Below, piece by piece: positions 53,624 to 62,115 of a stretch of DNA of 64,000 bases. Each line of letters starts with the position of its first letter. Positions within the stretch are counted from its first letter, which is position 1. Source of the stretch: Kaistella chaponensis. Lineage in GTDB: Bacteria > Bacteroidota > Bacteroidia > Flavobacteriales > Weeksellaceae. Position numbers and translations under genes: made by a program. The notes beneath the pieces were generated by a model that was not told where the DNA came from, searched no databases, and saw nothing but the letters and a program-made list of their open reading frames with translations. The stretch is taken from assembly GCF_900156725.1 (NCBI RefSeq), contig NZ_FTOI01000004.1, positions 124,001-188,000 on the forward strand, read 5' to 3'.

Positions 53624-54268
53624 ATGAAAAAGTTTAAATTATTTTCCGCGCTTTTCATACTCTTTACAGGACTATTAAGTGCCCAAAAGTTAGGAGTTGT
53701 CGATACCAATTATATTTTAAGCAAACTTCCGCAGTATAAAGATGCAGAAGACCGACTGAATGCTCAGATCGCAAGTTGGCAAACAGAAATTCAAACCCTG
53801 CAATCAGAGTTTGATAAGAAAAAATTGCTCTTGGAAAATGAACGCGTACTTTTGGTCGGCGACCAACTAAAGCAACGTCAAAAAGAAGTTGATGATCTGG
53901 ATAAAAAAATAAAAACCATGATCAATAACCGTTTTGGTTCTTTGGGTGAAATTAACAATGCGAGATCTAATTTAACCAAACCTTTTCAGGATCAGATTTG
54001 GAACGCGATCAAGACCGTATCAGAGAAAAACAGCTTAGGCATCATTCTTGATAAAAGCAATAACATCAGTGTAATTTTTCTTGAAAAAAGATATGATTAC
54101 ACAGATAAAGTATTAGATTTGCTTCTGAAAAATTCGGGATCTAAAAAGGCAGAGTCACCAAACAGACCCAATAGAAATTCCGAAGATTCAAGAGAAATAA
54201 AAGCGAAGATGATGAAAGAAGAAGGTACGACAAAAATGGAAAGTATCGAATCTAAAAAAGCAAAATAA
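53624..54268 (+). CDS. OmpH/Skp-family periplasmic chaperone 1
   Basis: 214 aa. Signal peptide (about 1-20, SAQ), then the OmpH start KLGVVDTNYILSKLPQY and a long coiled coil (about 45-150) that forms the tentacles of Skp. The C-terminal tail is charged and disordered (NRPNRNSEDSREIK). It should escort unfolded outer-membrane proteins to BamA, encoded 11 nt upstream. Paired with a second, shorter copy. Confidence 0.9.
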   Translation: MKKFKLFSALFILFTGLLSAQKLGVVDTNYILSKLPQYKDAEDRLNAQIASWQTEIQTLQSEFDKKKLLLENERVLLVGDQLKQRQKEVDDLDKKIKTMINNRFGSLGEINNARSNLTKPFQDQIWNAIKTVSEKNSLGIILDKSNNISVIFLEKRYDYTDKVLDLLLKNSGSKKAESPNRPNRNSEDSREIKAKMMKEEGTTKMESIESKKAK

Positions 54269-54301
54269 ATTTTAAAAACAATAAATTATTTATCTCTAAT
54301 T

Positions 54302-54796
54302 ATGAAAAAATTAAGTGTATTATTTGCAGCAGTAATGATGTTTGTAACCGTAGGAGTTGCAAATGCTCAAAAAGTTGCCTCTATTGATTATGAAGCAATC
54401 TTAGCTTCAATGCCAGAAACTAAAAAAATGACAACTGATCTAGATACTTTTAGTAAAACCAAAGGGGATGAGTTGAACAAACAAGCGGAAGCTTTTCAAA
54501 AAGAAGTTCAACAATACCAAGCAGAAGGCGCTAAAATGACAGAAGCACAAAGACAGGCAAAAGAAGGTGAATTGCAGAAAAAACAACAAAATTTGCAAGC
54601 TCTTCAACAAACTGCTCAAGCTGATTTAGCACAAAGAAGAGACGCTGCTGTAAAACCAATTATCGAAAAATTAAATGGTGCAGTGAACAAAGTTGCTAAA
54701 GCTAGCGGATTTGATTTCATTATCGATTCTACTGCTTTAATTTACAAAAGCGGTCCAGATGCAACTCCATTAGTGAAAAAAGAATTAGGTCTTTAA
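54302..54796 (+). CDS. OmpH/Skp-family periplasmic chaperone 2
   Basis: 164 aa. Signal peptide (about 1-22, ANAQ), OmpH core with KVASIDYEAILASMPETKKM, then a glutamine-rich coiled coil (about 60-125) and FDFIIDSTALIYKSGPDAT. Same family as the gene 33 nt upstream, probably an old duplication. A terminator closes the operon. Confidence 0.92.
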   Translation: MKKLSVLFAAVMMFVTVGVANAQKVASIDYEAILASMPETKKMTTDLDTFSKTKGDELNKQAEAFQKEVQQYQAEGAKMTEAQRQAKEGELQKKQQNLQALQQTAQADLAQRRDAAVKPIIEKLNGAVNKVAKASGFDFIIDSTALIYKSGPDATPLVKKELGL

Positions 54797-54814
54797 AAAA
54801 TATCGACTATAAAC

Positions 54815-54847
54815 AAAACCATCTCGACCTTTCGGGATGGTTTTTTT
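54815..54847 (+). terminator. Rho-independent terminator of the bam operon
   Basis: Stem AAACCATCTCG with CGGGATGGTTT (54816-54826 and 54833-54843, one T-G pair), loop ACCTTT, then T run. Confidence 0.88.
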
Positions 54848-54858
54848 AATTTTATAAA

Positions 54859-55347
54859 ATGCAACAAGAAATATCTAGCCAGGTAAAAGTAAGATTCAGC
54901 GACTGCGACCCAATTGGTCATCTCAACAATGTGAAATATCTTGATTACATGCTCAATGCAAGAGAAGATCATGTCGAAAGTGGTTACGGTTTCACCTACG
55001 AAGAATATACCCGTAAAACGGGCTGTACCTGGATCACGGTTCAAAACGAAATCGCCTATCTTAAAGAAGTGCGGTATAATGCCAAAGTTATTATTTCTAG
55101 TAAAACAATAGAAGTTGGGGATCGCCTTTCAAAAGTAGAAATCCTGATGAAAAGTGAAGATGGTAAAACCATTCACAGCGTTTTGTGGCTTACTGTCATC
55201 TATTTCGATATGAAAACTCGTGCATCTGCTTCGCAACCAGAAGATACAAAGAATCTATTCCGAAAATTTTTAATTAATTTAGAAGAAAAAGATTTTCAAA
55301 GCAGAGTCGCCCATCTTAGAAAACACAATAAAGCAGCACAGAAATAA
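54859..55347 (+). CDS. Acyl-CoA thioesterase, 4HBT hotdog family
   Basis: 162 aa. The 4-hydroxybenzoyl-CoA thioesterase-type motif VRFSDCDPIGHLNNVKYLDY shows the catalytic Asp (D17 or the neighbouring residue), and GCTWITVQNEIAYLKEV follows. It belongs to the YbgC/FadM-like cytosolic thioesterases. It overlaps the rfbD start by one base, suggesting coupled translation, though the pathways are unrelated. Confidence 0.88.
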   Translation: MQQEISSQVKVRFSDCDPIGHLNNVKYLDYMLNAREDHVESGYGFTYEEYTRKTGCTWITVQNEIAYLKEVRYNAKVIISSKTIEVGDRLSKVEILMKSEDGKTIHSVLWLTVIYFDMKTRASASQPEDTKNLFRKFLINLEEKDFQSRVAHLRKHNKAAQK

Positions 55348-56210
55348 TGAAGAAAATACTAATAATCGGCGGAAACGGACAACTCGGCAACTGTTTTAGA
55401 AAATTAGCTCCCGAATATGAGGATCGTTTTGAATTCGATTTTACAGACTCCCAAACGCTAAATATCATTGATAGAGATCAGGTTTCAGATTATTTTTATG
55501 ATTTCAAACCCGATTATTGCATCAATGCTTCAGCTTATACTGCAGTTGATCTAGCCGAAACTGAATCTGAAAAGGCTTTTGCCGTCAATGCAGATGGCGT
55601 CGGAAATCTTGCGGAAGCTTGCGCAGAAAACAAAACCATTTTCATTCATATTTCCACCGACTATGTTTTCGATGGCGAAACCAATATTTCCTATTCTGAG
55701 GACGATTTTACCAATCCGCAAGGAGTATATGGCGCTTCAAAAGAAAAAGGTGAAGACTTGGCGATGGACCTTCAACCAAAAACAATCATCTTGCGAACTT
55801 CCTGGCTTTATTCAGAATTCAACAAAAATTTTGTAAAAACCATGTTGCATTTGTTTGAGGTGAAAGAAGAATTGGGAATTGTCGATGATCAATTTGGTCA
55901 ACCAACCAATGCGAATGATTTGGCACAAGCGGTAATGAACATTGTTGAAAAAGAAACAAAAACTTACGGCATTTTCCACTTTTCAAATTATCCGGAGACT
56001 ACTTGGTTTAATTTTGCCCAGAAAATAGCAGATTTCTCCGGCTCCAAAATTAAATTGAATCCCATCACAACTTCTGAATTCCCAACAGCTGCAAAACGCC
56101 CAAAACGTAGTACAATGTCTTTAGATAAAATTGAAGAGGTCTACAAAATCGAACCCAAATATTGGCAAAACTCCCTCGAAGAATGTATCCAAATCTTACA
56201 GAAATCATGA
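55347..56210 (+). CDS. rfbD: dTDP-4-dehydrorhamnose reductase
   Basis: 287 aa SDR-type protein. Rossmann motif IIGGNGQLGNCF (residues 6-17), STDYVFDG (103-110), YGASK with Tyr128/Lys132 of the Y-x-x-x-K pair. It reduces dTDP-4-keto-L-rhamnose to dTDP-L-rhamnose. rfbA, rfbB and rfbC are not in the window, so rhamnose supply must come from elsewhere; rhamnose could feed the polysaccharide operon 6 kb away. Confidence 0.93.
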   Translation: MKKILIIGGNGQLGNCFRKLAPEYEDRFEFDFTDSQTLNIIDRDQVSDYFYDFKPDYCINASAYTAVDLAETESEKAFAVNADGVGNLAEACAENKTIFIHISTDYVFDGETNISYSEDDFTNPQGVYGASKEKGEDLAMDLQPKTIILRTSWLYSEFNKNFVKTMLHLFEVKEELGIVDDQFGQPTNANDLAQAVMNIVEKETKTYGIFHFSNYPETTWFNFAQKIADFSGSKIKLNPITTSEFPTAAKRPKRSTMSLDKIEEVYKIEPKYWQNSLEECIQILQKS

Positions 56211-56884
56211 AAAAATTAATCTGTTTAAGTGTCTTATTTTTTGGTCAAATCTTTTTTGGTCAAACCGTAATTCTAAACAAAGTCGTGAAATCCAACCAGA
56301 ATTCCGAAAAAATATTTTATAAAATCAATGCGAATAACAGCAATGCCGAATATTTAGGGGAACTCGAAGTTCAGGGCTTTTCCGATGACGACGTCAAAGT
56401 TTTTGGCATGATCTACAAAAAAGCCAAAGAAATCGGTGCAAATGCCTTTTCGTATCAACCTTTTGAAACGGTTGATGGTCTGGTTCAGAAGTTCGATGAA
56501 GCGCATTACCGCCTCAATCTCTACCATGTTCCCGCAAATGCTTTTCCCAAAGAAAACAACGTTTTTTATCTCATTGCTTCACCATACACCAAACAGGCGA
56601 TTGCCGTAAACAAAGACAATATCGTGTTCAAGCCTAGAACTTTTATCAAGAAAACCCTTTCGGCAGGCGAAATTATGACTGTTTCTACGAAGAAACTTTT
56701 AGGATCCACCATTAAACTTGCAGCGCAGGAAAACCAGCCAATGCAGTTTTTTCAATTCTCAGCGTTTTCGGTCAATTCAAATGCTTCTGGAACTGCGGGA
56801 ATCAATCTAAAATCTGGTGATATCACTCGTTTAGAGCAGTCTTATGGCCAGTTTCTTACCACGATTTACGAAGAATTGAAATAA
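56207..56884 (+). CDS. Conserved hypothetical exported protein
   Basis: 225 aa from ATG 56207 (MKKLICLSVLFFGQIFFGQ), which overlaps the rfbD stop by 4 nt (ATGA). This start gives a clean signal peptide ending FGQ; an earlier start inside rfbD would not. The mature part has a KANNSNAEYLGELEVQG-like start and an ANAFPKENNVFYLIASP segment; no family recognised. It is probably periplasmic or surface-located, translationally coupled to rfbD. Confidence 0.72.
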   Translation: MKKLICLSVLFFGQIFFGQTVILNKVVKSNQNSEKIFYKINANNSNAEYLGELEVQGFSDDDVKVFGMIYKKAKEIGANAFSYQPFETVDGLVQKFDEAHYRLNLYHVPANAFPKENNVFYLIASPYTKQAIAVNKDNIVFKPRTFIKKTLSAGEIMTVSTKKLLGSTIKLAAQENQPMQFFQFSAFSVNSNASGTAGINLKSGDITRLEQSYGQFLTTIYEELK

Positions 56885-56889
56885 TTTTT

Positions 56890-57022
56890 TTAGGAGCAAC
56901 AACAGTTTTGCTTCTTATCAAAACCCGTCCCGCTCTTCACTCTATCTTTTTTGCCAGAAAAAAAATCTTCAAAACTTTAATGACAGTTGGCAAAAAAGGA
57001 TGCCGTTGCGATCGGGGCTAAA
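56890..57022. repeat. Structured intergenic element with TTTTTTGCCA inverted repeats
   Basis: About 130 nt with TTTTTTGCCA (56947-56956) and its complement TGGCAAAAAA (56988-56997) around an AT core, flanked on one side by GGAGCAACAACAG and CCCGTCCCGCTC, and on the other by GGATGCCGTTGCGATCGGGG. The shape AGCCC...GGCATCC...inverted repeat...GATA.AG recalls a repeated intergenic element I know from other flavobacterial genomes. Not checked by comparison. Confidence 0.6.
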
Positions 57023-57076
57023 ATGAAGGGCAGTTTGTCGCTCAACGAAAATTCTCCCACAAAAATCTCAATGTTG

Positions 57077-57084
57077 TATCTTTG
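57077..57084 (+). promoter_or_regulatory. -7 promoter box of bshB1, close to its start codon
   Basis: TATCTTTG fits TAnnTTTG and ends four nt before the bshB1 ATG at 57089, which implies a leaderless or nearly leaderless mRNA. Confidence 0.5.
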
Positions 57085-57088
57085 AATT

Positions 57089-57808
57089 ATGAAAACAGAT
57101 ATTTTAGCCATCGGAGCTCATCCAGATGATATAGAGCTCGGTTGCGGCGGAACAATTGCCAAATTGATAAGCGAAGGAAAAAAGGTAGTCATCGTCGATC
57201 TTACGCAAGGAGAGCTCGGAACACGTGGTACCAATTTTACCAGAGCAGAAGAAGCAGCGGAAGCCTCCAAAATATTGGGGATTTCTAAGCGAGAAAATTT
57301 GAAAATGAAGGACGGTTTTCTACTGAATTCAGAAGAATACCAAATGCAAATCGTAAAAATGATTCGCAAATACCAACCGGAAATTATTTTTGCAAACGCC
57401 ATCGATGATCGACATCCTGATCACGCAAAAGCTGCAAAATTGGTTTCAGATGCGTGTTTTCTTTCAGGTTTGGTTAAGATTGAAACCGTTTCTGAGGGCG
57501 AAAATCAAAAACCATGGCGACCAAAACAAATATTTCACTACATCCAATGGAAAAATGTCACCCCAGATTTCGTATTTGATATTTCTGACTTTATGGAGAA
57601 AAAAATTGAAGCGTGTCTTGCGTACAAAACCCAGTTTTATGATCCCAATTCCACAGAACCAATGACGCCAATTGCGACAAAGGATTTTCTGGAAAGCCTC
57701 ACTTATAGAGCTCAGGATTTAGGCAGACTCTCTGGTGTAGCCTTTGCAGAGGGCTTCACAACAGAAAAATTGCTAGCATTTAAAAATTTTGACGGAATAG
57801 TTTGTTAA
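57089..57808 (+). CDS. bshB1: Bacillithiol biosynthesis deacetylase BshB1
   Basis: 239 aa. The PIG-L/LmbE zinc-deacetylase motif is HPDD at residues 11-14 (GAHPDD), with the second zinc-binding His in DDRHPDHAKAAK. TQGELGTRGT matches the BshB1 subgroup. It deacetylates GlcNAc-malate to GlcN-malate in bacillithiol synthesis, the cytosolic thiol of this group, which complements the OxyR/catalase defences here. bshA and bshC are not in the window. Confidence 0.94.
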   Translation: MKTDILAIGAHPDDIELGCGGTIAKLISEGKKVVIVDLTQGELGTRGTNFTRAEEAAEASKILGISKRENLKMKDGFLLNSEEYQMQIVKMIRKYQPEIIFANAIDDRHPDHAKAAKLVSDACFLSGLVKIETVSEGENQKPWRPKQIFHYIQWKNVTPDFVFDISDFMEKKIEACLAYKTQFYDPNSTEPMTPIATKDFLESLTYRAQDLGRLSGVAFAEGFTTEKLLAFKNFDGIVC

Positions 57809-57831
57809 TTTTACAGAAAATCTTATATTTG
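57801..57831 (+). promoter_or_regulatory. Consensus promoter of tRNA-His
   Basis: TTTG at 57801-57804 and TATATTTG at 57824-57831 are exactly 19 nt apart. The start lies just before the tRNA at 57845. The -33 box overlaps the last codons of bshB1. Confidence 0.8.
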
Positions 57832-57844
57832 CACTTCTGAAAAC

Positions 57845-57919
57845 GGTGGTTGTAGTTCAGTTGGTTAGAACGTCGGTTTGTGGTACCGAAGGTCGTGGGT
57901 TCGAGACCCATCATCCACC
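57845..57919 (+). tRNA. tRNA-His (anticodon GTG)
   Basis: Complete cloverleaf. G-1 (57845) is present and can pair with C73 (57919), the His identity element. The acceptor is GTGGTTG with CATCCAC, with one U5-U68 mismatch. D stem GTTC/GAAC, anticodon stem TCGGT/ACCGA with the loop TTGTGGT (anticodon GTG), and T arm GTGGG/TTCGAGA/CCCAT (G49-U65 wobble). CCA is not encoded. Confidence 0.95.
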
Positions 57920-57925
57920 CAAAGC

Positions 57926-57957
57926 AAAACGCATTGATTATCAATGCGTTTTTTTTA
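57926..57957 (+). terminator. Rho-independent terminator of tRNA-His
   Basis: Stem AACGCATTGA/TCAATGCGTT (57928-57937 and 57941-57950), loop TTA, then T run. Confidence 0.9.
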
Positions 57958-58005
57958 TTTATTCGTTTCTCGTCGTTGGAGAATTGTTTTTTTGAGAAAA
58001 TGACA

Positions 58006-58031
58006 TAAAAAAAGCACCCGATAGAGTGCTT
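58006..58031 (-). terminator. Rho-independent terminator
   Basis: On the minus strand AAGCACTC pairs with GGGTGCTT (58024-58031 with 58012-58019, one T-G pair), followed by seven T. It ends the PUR-domain gene. Confidence 0.82.
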
Positions 58032-58039
58032 TATAGTAT

Positions 58040-58375
58040 TTATACTTCGTCGTCAGATTCGATGGTAAAAGTTTTCGATTTGTAATCTTTGTCGTGTTTT
58101 TCAGAAATTACATCTTCACCTTTTTCGTTGACTATAAAATCGGTAGAATCTTTAAACATTTCTTCAAAACTTTTGAAATCTTCTTTGTAAAGATAGATTT
58201 TGTGTTTTTCGAATGATGCTTCTCCATTATCGCCAAAATGCTTTTTACTTTCGGTAATGGTAAGATAGTAATCTCCTGCTTTTGTTTCGCGTACATCAAA
58301 GAAGTAAGTTCTTCTCCCTGCTTTTAAAACCTTCGTGAAAATTTCGTTTTCGTTGCGGTCCTTGTAATCACTCAT
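58040..58375 (-). CDS. DUF3276 / PUR-alpha-like nucleic acid-binding protein
   Basis: 111 aa. The central part RTYFFDVRETKAGDYYLTI (about 22-40) and the helix HKIYLYKEDFKSFEEMF match the DUF3276 family, whose structure is a bacterial PUR repeat that binds single-stranded nucleic acid. The tail is acidic (DEV). It is a single gene with its own terminator. The function in Bacteroidota is not settled. Confidence 0.85.
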   Translation of the reverse strand: MSDYKDRNENEIFTKVLKAGRRTYFFDVRETKAGDYYLTITESKKHFGDNGEASFEKHKIYLYKEDFKSFEEMFKDSTDFIVNEKGEDVISEKHDKDYKSKTFTIESDDEV

Positions 58376-58487
58376 TTTTACTATTTTTTGAAATCTTGTT
58401 TAACAAATATAAAAGATTTCTTTTAATTTCAAAATATATTTTTATGTTTTCATTAATAAAATAGAATAATCACTAACAAATCTACAT

Positions 58488-60149
58488 TTACATGGAATCG
58501 GAATTTTCTACTTTGTTGAGATTCAATATTTTATCTGCGCGTTTTGCACTACTTTCCCGGTGAGTGATGATAATTGAACTGCTTTTCTGAATCTCGTTTT
58601 CTATGTTTTGCAGAATATTTTCTTCCGTTTCTGTGTCTAAAGCCGAAAGTGAATCATCAAAAATAAGAATCTTCGGTTCTTTAATGAGCGCTCTTGCAAT
58701 ACAAATCCTCTGCTTTTGTCCACCCGAAAGCATTACACCTCGTTCTCCGACCATGGTTTTGTATTGGTCTTTGAACTCCACGATGTTTTTATGAACATCT
58801 GCTTTTATCGCAAATTCTTCCACCAGTTTTAGAGAAGGTTGATCAATCGAAAATCCAATATTATTTTCGATGGTATCTGAAAAAAGGAAACTTTCCTGTG
58901 GAATATATCCGATGAATTTCCGGTAGTTAACCAGATTATGTTCTTTCAAATTCTTACCGTCAATGAGTATTTCCCCTTCTGTAGGATCTATCAATCTGCA
59001 AAGCAAAAGCGCAATCGTAGATTTTCCGCTTCCCGTTTTTCCCATGATCGCAAGAGATTTTCCGGCTTCGATTTTAAAACTGAGATTATCCAGCGCTTTA
59101 ATTCCGGTGTTTGGGTAAACGTAGGAAACATTTCGAAATTCAATATCTCCTTTAATGGGATAATTTTCATGATTCGTATTAACAATATCGGTTTTCATAT
59201 CCAAAAACTCGTTAATTCTAGCCATCGACGCAGCTGCTCTTTGGTTAACCGAAGTTACCCAACCAAGCATCGAAAATGGAAAAATAAGGATATTGATGTA
59301 AAGAAAGAAATCTGCAATTTTCCCGACAGAAAGTTCGTTGCTCATGTATTTTTGTCCACCAATAAAAAGAATAACTACATTCAGCATTCCGATCACAAAT
59401 AAAATGATGGTAAAGAAATACGCTTCCGTTTTCGCAAGATCTAAAGCTTTGTCTTGGTAATCTTTTACTTTGGTGCCGTAATTATTTTCTATGTATTTTT
59501 CTTTTGCGAAAAATTTCACCACCCGAATTCCCGAGAAACTATCTTGAACGAAAGTTGAAATTGCAGACTGGCTTTTCTGCATTATTTTGGATTTCTTGTT
59601 GATGATCGAACTTACTTTGTAGATGCCAAAAGAAAGAATGGGTAAAGGTAAAAGCGACCAGATTGTCATGGTAACATCGGTTCGCAACATGTAAATACAG
59701 GTAATGAGCAGTAATATGAGGAGATTTGCTACATACATTACACCGGGTCCGAGATACATTCTAACTGCTACAACATCTTCACTCAAACGGTTCATTAAAT
59801 CTCCGATCGTGGTTTTTTTAAAATCGGTGAGCGATAAATCTTGGTAGTGGCTGTAAATTTTATTTTTTAATTCGTATTCAATTCTGCGAGATGCAACGAT
59901 GATGGTTTGTCGCATCATAAAGGTGAAAAAACCAGTGAGTAAAGACGATCCCACAATTATTCCAACGTAAATTAAAACCTGCTTATTAAAACCCAGATTG
60001 GTGGTATTTGAAATTTCATCTACGGATTTTCCAACAAATTGAACCTTGAAAATGTTGAAGAAATTACTTGCGATAATGAAGAAGAATCCATAAAATAATA
60101 ATATTCTATGTTTCCAGAAATAGGGGTTGAGCGTTTTTAGTGCGTTCAT
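58488..60149 (-). CDS. ABC transporter, fused membrane and ATPase domains
   Basis: 553 aa half-transporter. Six membrane segments in the first 310 residues, then the ATPase with Walker A GKTGSGKST (Lys376), signature LSGGQKQR (Ser475), Walker B ILIFDDSLSALD and the H-loop THRES. It looks like a homodimeric exporter of the lipid/drug type (MsbA/MdlB-like group); the substrate is not evident. It is divergent from nusB with 159 nt between; a -7 box TACTTTTG (60197-60204, minus) could serve it. Confidence 0.9.
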   Translation of the reverse strand: MNALKTLNPYFWKHRILLFYGFFFIIASNFFNIFKVQFVGKSVDEISNTTNLGFNKQVLIYVGIIVGSSLLTGFFTFMMRQTIIVASRRIEYELKNKIYSHYQDLSLTDFKKTTIGDLMNRLSEDVVAVRMYLGPGVMYVANLLILLLITCIYMLRTDVTMTIWSLLPLPILSFGIYKVSSIINKKSKIMQKSQSAISTFVQDSFSGIRVVKFFAKEKYIENNYGTKVKDYQDKALDLAKTEAYFFTIILFVIGMLNVVILFIGGQKYMSNELSVGKIADFFLYINILIFPFSMLGWVTSVNQRAAASMARINEFLDMKTDIVNTNHENYPIKGDIEFRNVSYVYPNTGIKALDNLSFKIEAGKSLAIMGKTGSGKSTIALLLCRLIDPTEGEILIDGKNLKEHNLVNYRKFIGYIPQESFLFSDTIENNIGFSIDQPSLKLVEEFAIKADVHKNIVEFKDQYKTMVGERGVMLSGGQKQRICIARALIKEPKILIFDDSLSALDTETEENILQNIENEIQKSSSIIITHRESSAKRADKILNLNKVENSDSM

Positions 60150-60278
60150 AATTTTCTTGCGGTTTTCAGCTTTATTCGCCCTGCATTAATAAGATACAAA
60201 AGTAATAAATTGAAATTTGATTTTGTTTTATTTATCGATTGAGGCATTATAAACCAAAACTCGTTTCCAAAAAAATGT

Positions 60279-60286
60279 TATCTTTG
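60279..60286 (+). promoter_or_regulatory. -7 promoter box of nusB
   Basis: TATCTTTG fits TAnnTTTG, 23 nt before the nusB ATG. No -33 match. Confidence 0.5.
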
Positions 60287-60308
60287 CAGCCACAAAAAGT
60301 TCTTTGAA

Positions 60309-61214
60309 ATGTTAGGAAGAAGACAAATCCGCGAAAAGGTAGTAGAATCGTTATATTCTTACTGCCAAAACCCCATTAAATTCGATGTTTTAGAGAAAAA
60401 CATGTTTTCTGAAATCGAAAAAATCTATCATCTTTACATTTATCAACTTAATTTTCTCGTAGCTTTGAAAGCTTTGGCAGAAAAGCAGATGGAAATCGGG
60501 AAGAATAAATACATCAAAACTGATGAAAATGTAAACCCGAATCAGAAATTTATCAATAATCAAATCTTGTTGAAATTAGAAGAAAACACAGAAAGGCTTT
60601 CTTTTACCTCCAAACATCAGGAGCTGAAATGGGATATTAATGATGAATTATTGGTGAAAACTTTCCAAAGAATGACTGCCGGAAAAAGGTATCAGGATTT
60701 CATGAAAGAAGAAGGTTACTCTTTTATTGAAGATCAGAAATTTATCGGAAAATTATTTTTAAGATACATTGCCGAGAACGATGATTTTCATGAACATCTC
60801 GAGGAAAAAGAAATGAGTTGGGCCGATGATTTTCACATCTCCAATTCCATGATGCAAAAAACGATTGGTTTCTTGAAAGAAGATGAACCAAGTCACACTT
60901 TAATCAAAATGATTAAAAATGAAGAAGACCGTGAATTTGCAGGGAGATTGCTAAAAGACGCGTTGAATCATTTTGAAGAAACCGAAAAAAAAATCGGATC
61001 GATGTTGGATAACTGGGATTTGGATCGGATTTCCCTACTCGATAAAATCATATTGATTGCCGCAATATCAGAAATTGAATATTTCCCATTAACACCGGGA
61101 AGAGTAATTATTAATGAATATATCGAGATTTCAAAAGTCTTTTCTACAGACCGTTCCAATATCTTTATCAACGGAATTTTAGATAAATACACCAAAGATA
61201 TCAACAGAAATTAA
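60309..61214 (+). CDS. nusB: Transcription antitermination protein NusB
   Basis: 301 aa, about twice the usual bacterial NusB length. The NusB fold lies in the C-terminal part (about 175-300), with IISLLDKIILIAAISEIEYFP and INEYIEISKVFSTDRSNIFINGILDK. The first 150 residues are helical, beginning MLGRRQIREKVVESLYSY, as in Bacteroidota NusB. It binds boxA with S10 to control rRNA transcription. First gene of nusB-DUF1573-yajC. Confidence 0.93.
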   Translation: MLGRRQIREKVVESLYSYCQNPIKFDVLEKNMFSEIEKIYHLYIYQLNFLVALKALAEKQMEIGKNKYIKTDENVNPNQKFINNQILLKLEENTERLSFTSKHQELKWDINDELLVKTFQRMTAGKRYQDFMKEEGYSFIEDQKFIGKLFLRYIAENDDFHEHLEEKEMSWADDFHISNSMMQKTIGFLKEDEPSHTLIKMIKNEEDREFAGRLLKDALNHFEETEKKIGSMLDNWDLDRISLLDKIILIAAISEIEYFPLTPGRVIINEYIEISKVFSTDRSNIFINGILDKYTKDINRN

Positions 61215-61224
61215 TAAGAAATTT

Positions 61225-61743
61225 ATGAAAAATTTAATTAAAATTGTGCCTTTAGTTGCCGCTTTAAGTTTAGTATCTTGCAAAAAAGACCAATCTGCAG
61301 ATCAGTTAATCGTAAAAGAAGAAACTACAGCAACTGCGCCGGATTCAGTTTCAACTGAAGCACAAGCTCCAACGCAAGATGCAACACTTGTTACTGCAGA
61401 TGATAGAGCAAGTGAAGCACAATCTAAACCTTTAACCACCGTTGCACTTTCAGAATCAAGTTTTGAATTCGGAAAGATCAAAAAAGGGGATCACAAAGAA
61501 CACACGTACGAAATCACCAATACAGGGAAAAATCCTTTGATTATTTCTCAGGTAAAACCAGGTTGTGGCTGTACCGTTCCAGATTATACGAAAGACCCAA
61601 TTATGCCCGGAAAAAAAGGAAAAATCACTTTGAAATTTGATTCATCAAATTTTGATGGATTGGTTAGCAAACAGGCAGAAATTTACGCAAACGTAGAAAA
61701 AGCACCGATGGTGATTACTTTTACAGCAGACATTCAACCGTAG
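61225..61743 (+). CDS. DUF1573 lipoprotein
   Basis: 172 aa. Lipobox LVSC with Cys19. A serine/threonine-rich linker (about 25-70) precedes the DUF1573 domain (about 75-172): FEFGKIKKGDHKEHTYEITNTG, then PGCGCTVPDYTK with conserved cysteines and GKITLKFDS. This is an Ig-like or ASH-type fold, found as single copies in Bacteroidota. The place between nusB and yajC is well conserved. Function unknown. Confidence 0.87.
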   Translation: MKNLIKIVPLVAALSLVSCKKDQSADQLIVKEETTATAPDSVSTEAQAPTQDATLVTADDRASEAQSKPLTTVALSESSFEFGKIKKGDHKEHTYEITNTGKNPLIISQVKPGCGCTVPDYTKDPIMPGKKGKITLKFDSSNFDGLVSKQAEIYANVEKAPMVITFTADIQP

Positions 61744-61766
61744 TATTTTAATTTTAAATAACAATA

Positions 61767-62096
61767 ATGATTGCAATATTTTTACAAGCAGCAGCACCCG
61801 AAAGTTCCTTAATGCCAACAATGTTGATGATGGGTTTAATGTTTGTCGGATTTTATTTTCTGATGATTCGCCCACAGATGAAAAAATCGAAGCAGGAAAA
61901 AAACTTTCAATCTGAATTGAAAGTTGGCAGCAGAGTAGTTACTACTTCTGGAATGCACGGAAGAATTGCTCAAATTCAAGAAGATGGAGTTGTCATTGAA
62001 ACGCTATCTGGAAAATTGAAATTTGAAAAAGCAGCAATCTCCAGAGAATTTACTCAACAAAGATTTCCCGACGCAACTATTGAGGAAAAAAAGTAG
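61767..62096 (+). CDS. yajC: Preprotein translocase accessory subunit YajC
   Basis: 109 aa. One membrane segment (about 12-32, MLMMGLMFVGFYFLMIR) followed by the conserved PQMKKSKQEKNF and the cytoplasmic domain VGSRVVTTSGMHGRI. It associates with SecDF in the inner membrane. Last gene of the nusB operon; a strong terminator follows. Confidence 0.95.
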   Translation: MIAIFLQAAAPESSLMPTMLMMGLMFVGFYFLMIRPQMKKSKQEKNFQSELKVGSRVVTTSGMHGRIAQIQEDGVVIETLSGKLKFEKAAISREFTQQRFPDATIEEKK

Positions 62097-62115
62097 TATT
62101 TCTAAATACCTAAAA

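Noticed and set aside
58938-59402. 154-codon open frame opposite the ABC transporter gene
   Set aside because: It is the antisense shadow of a strongly conserved coding region and has no recognisable motif.
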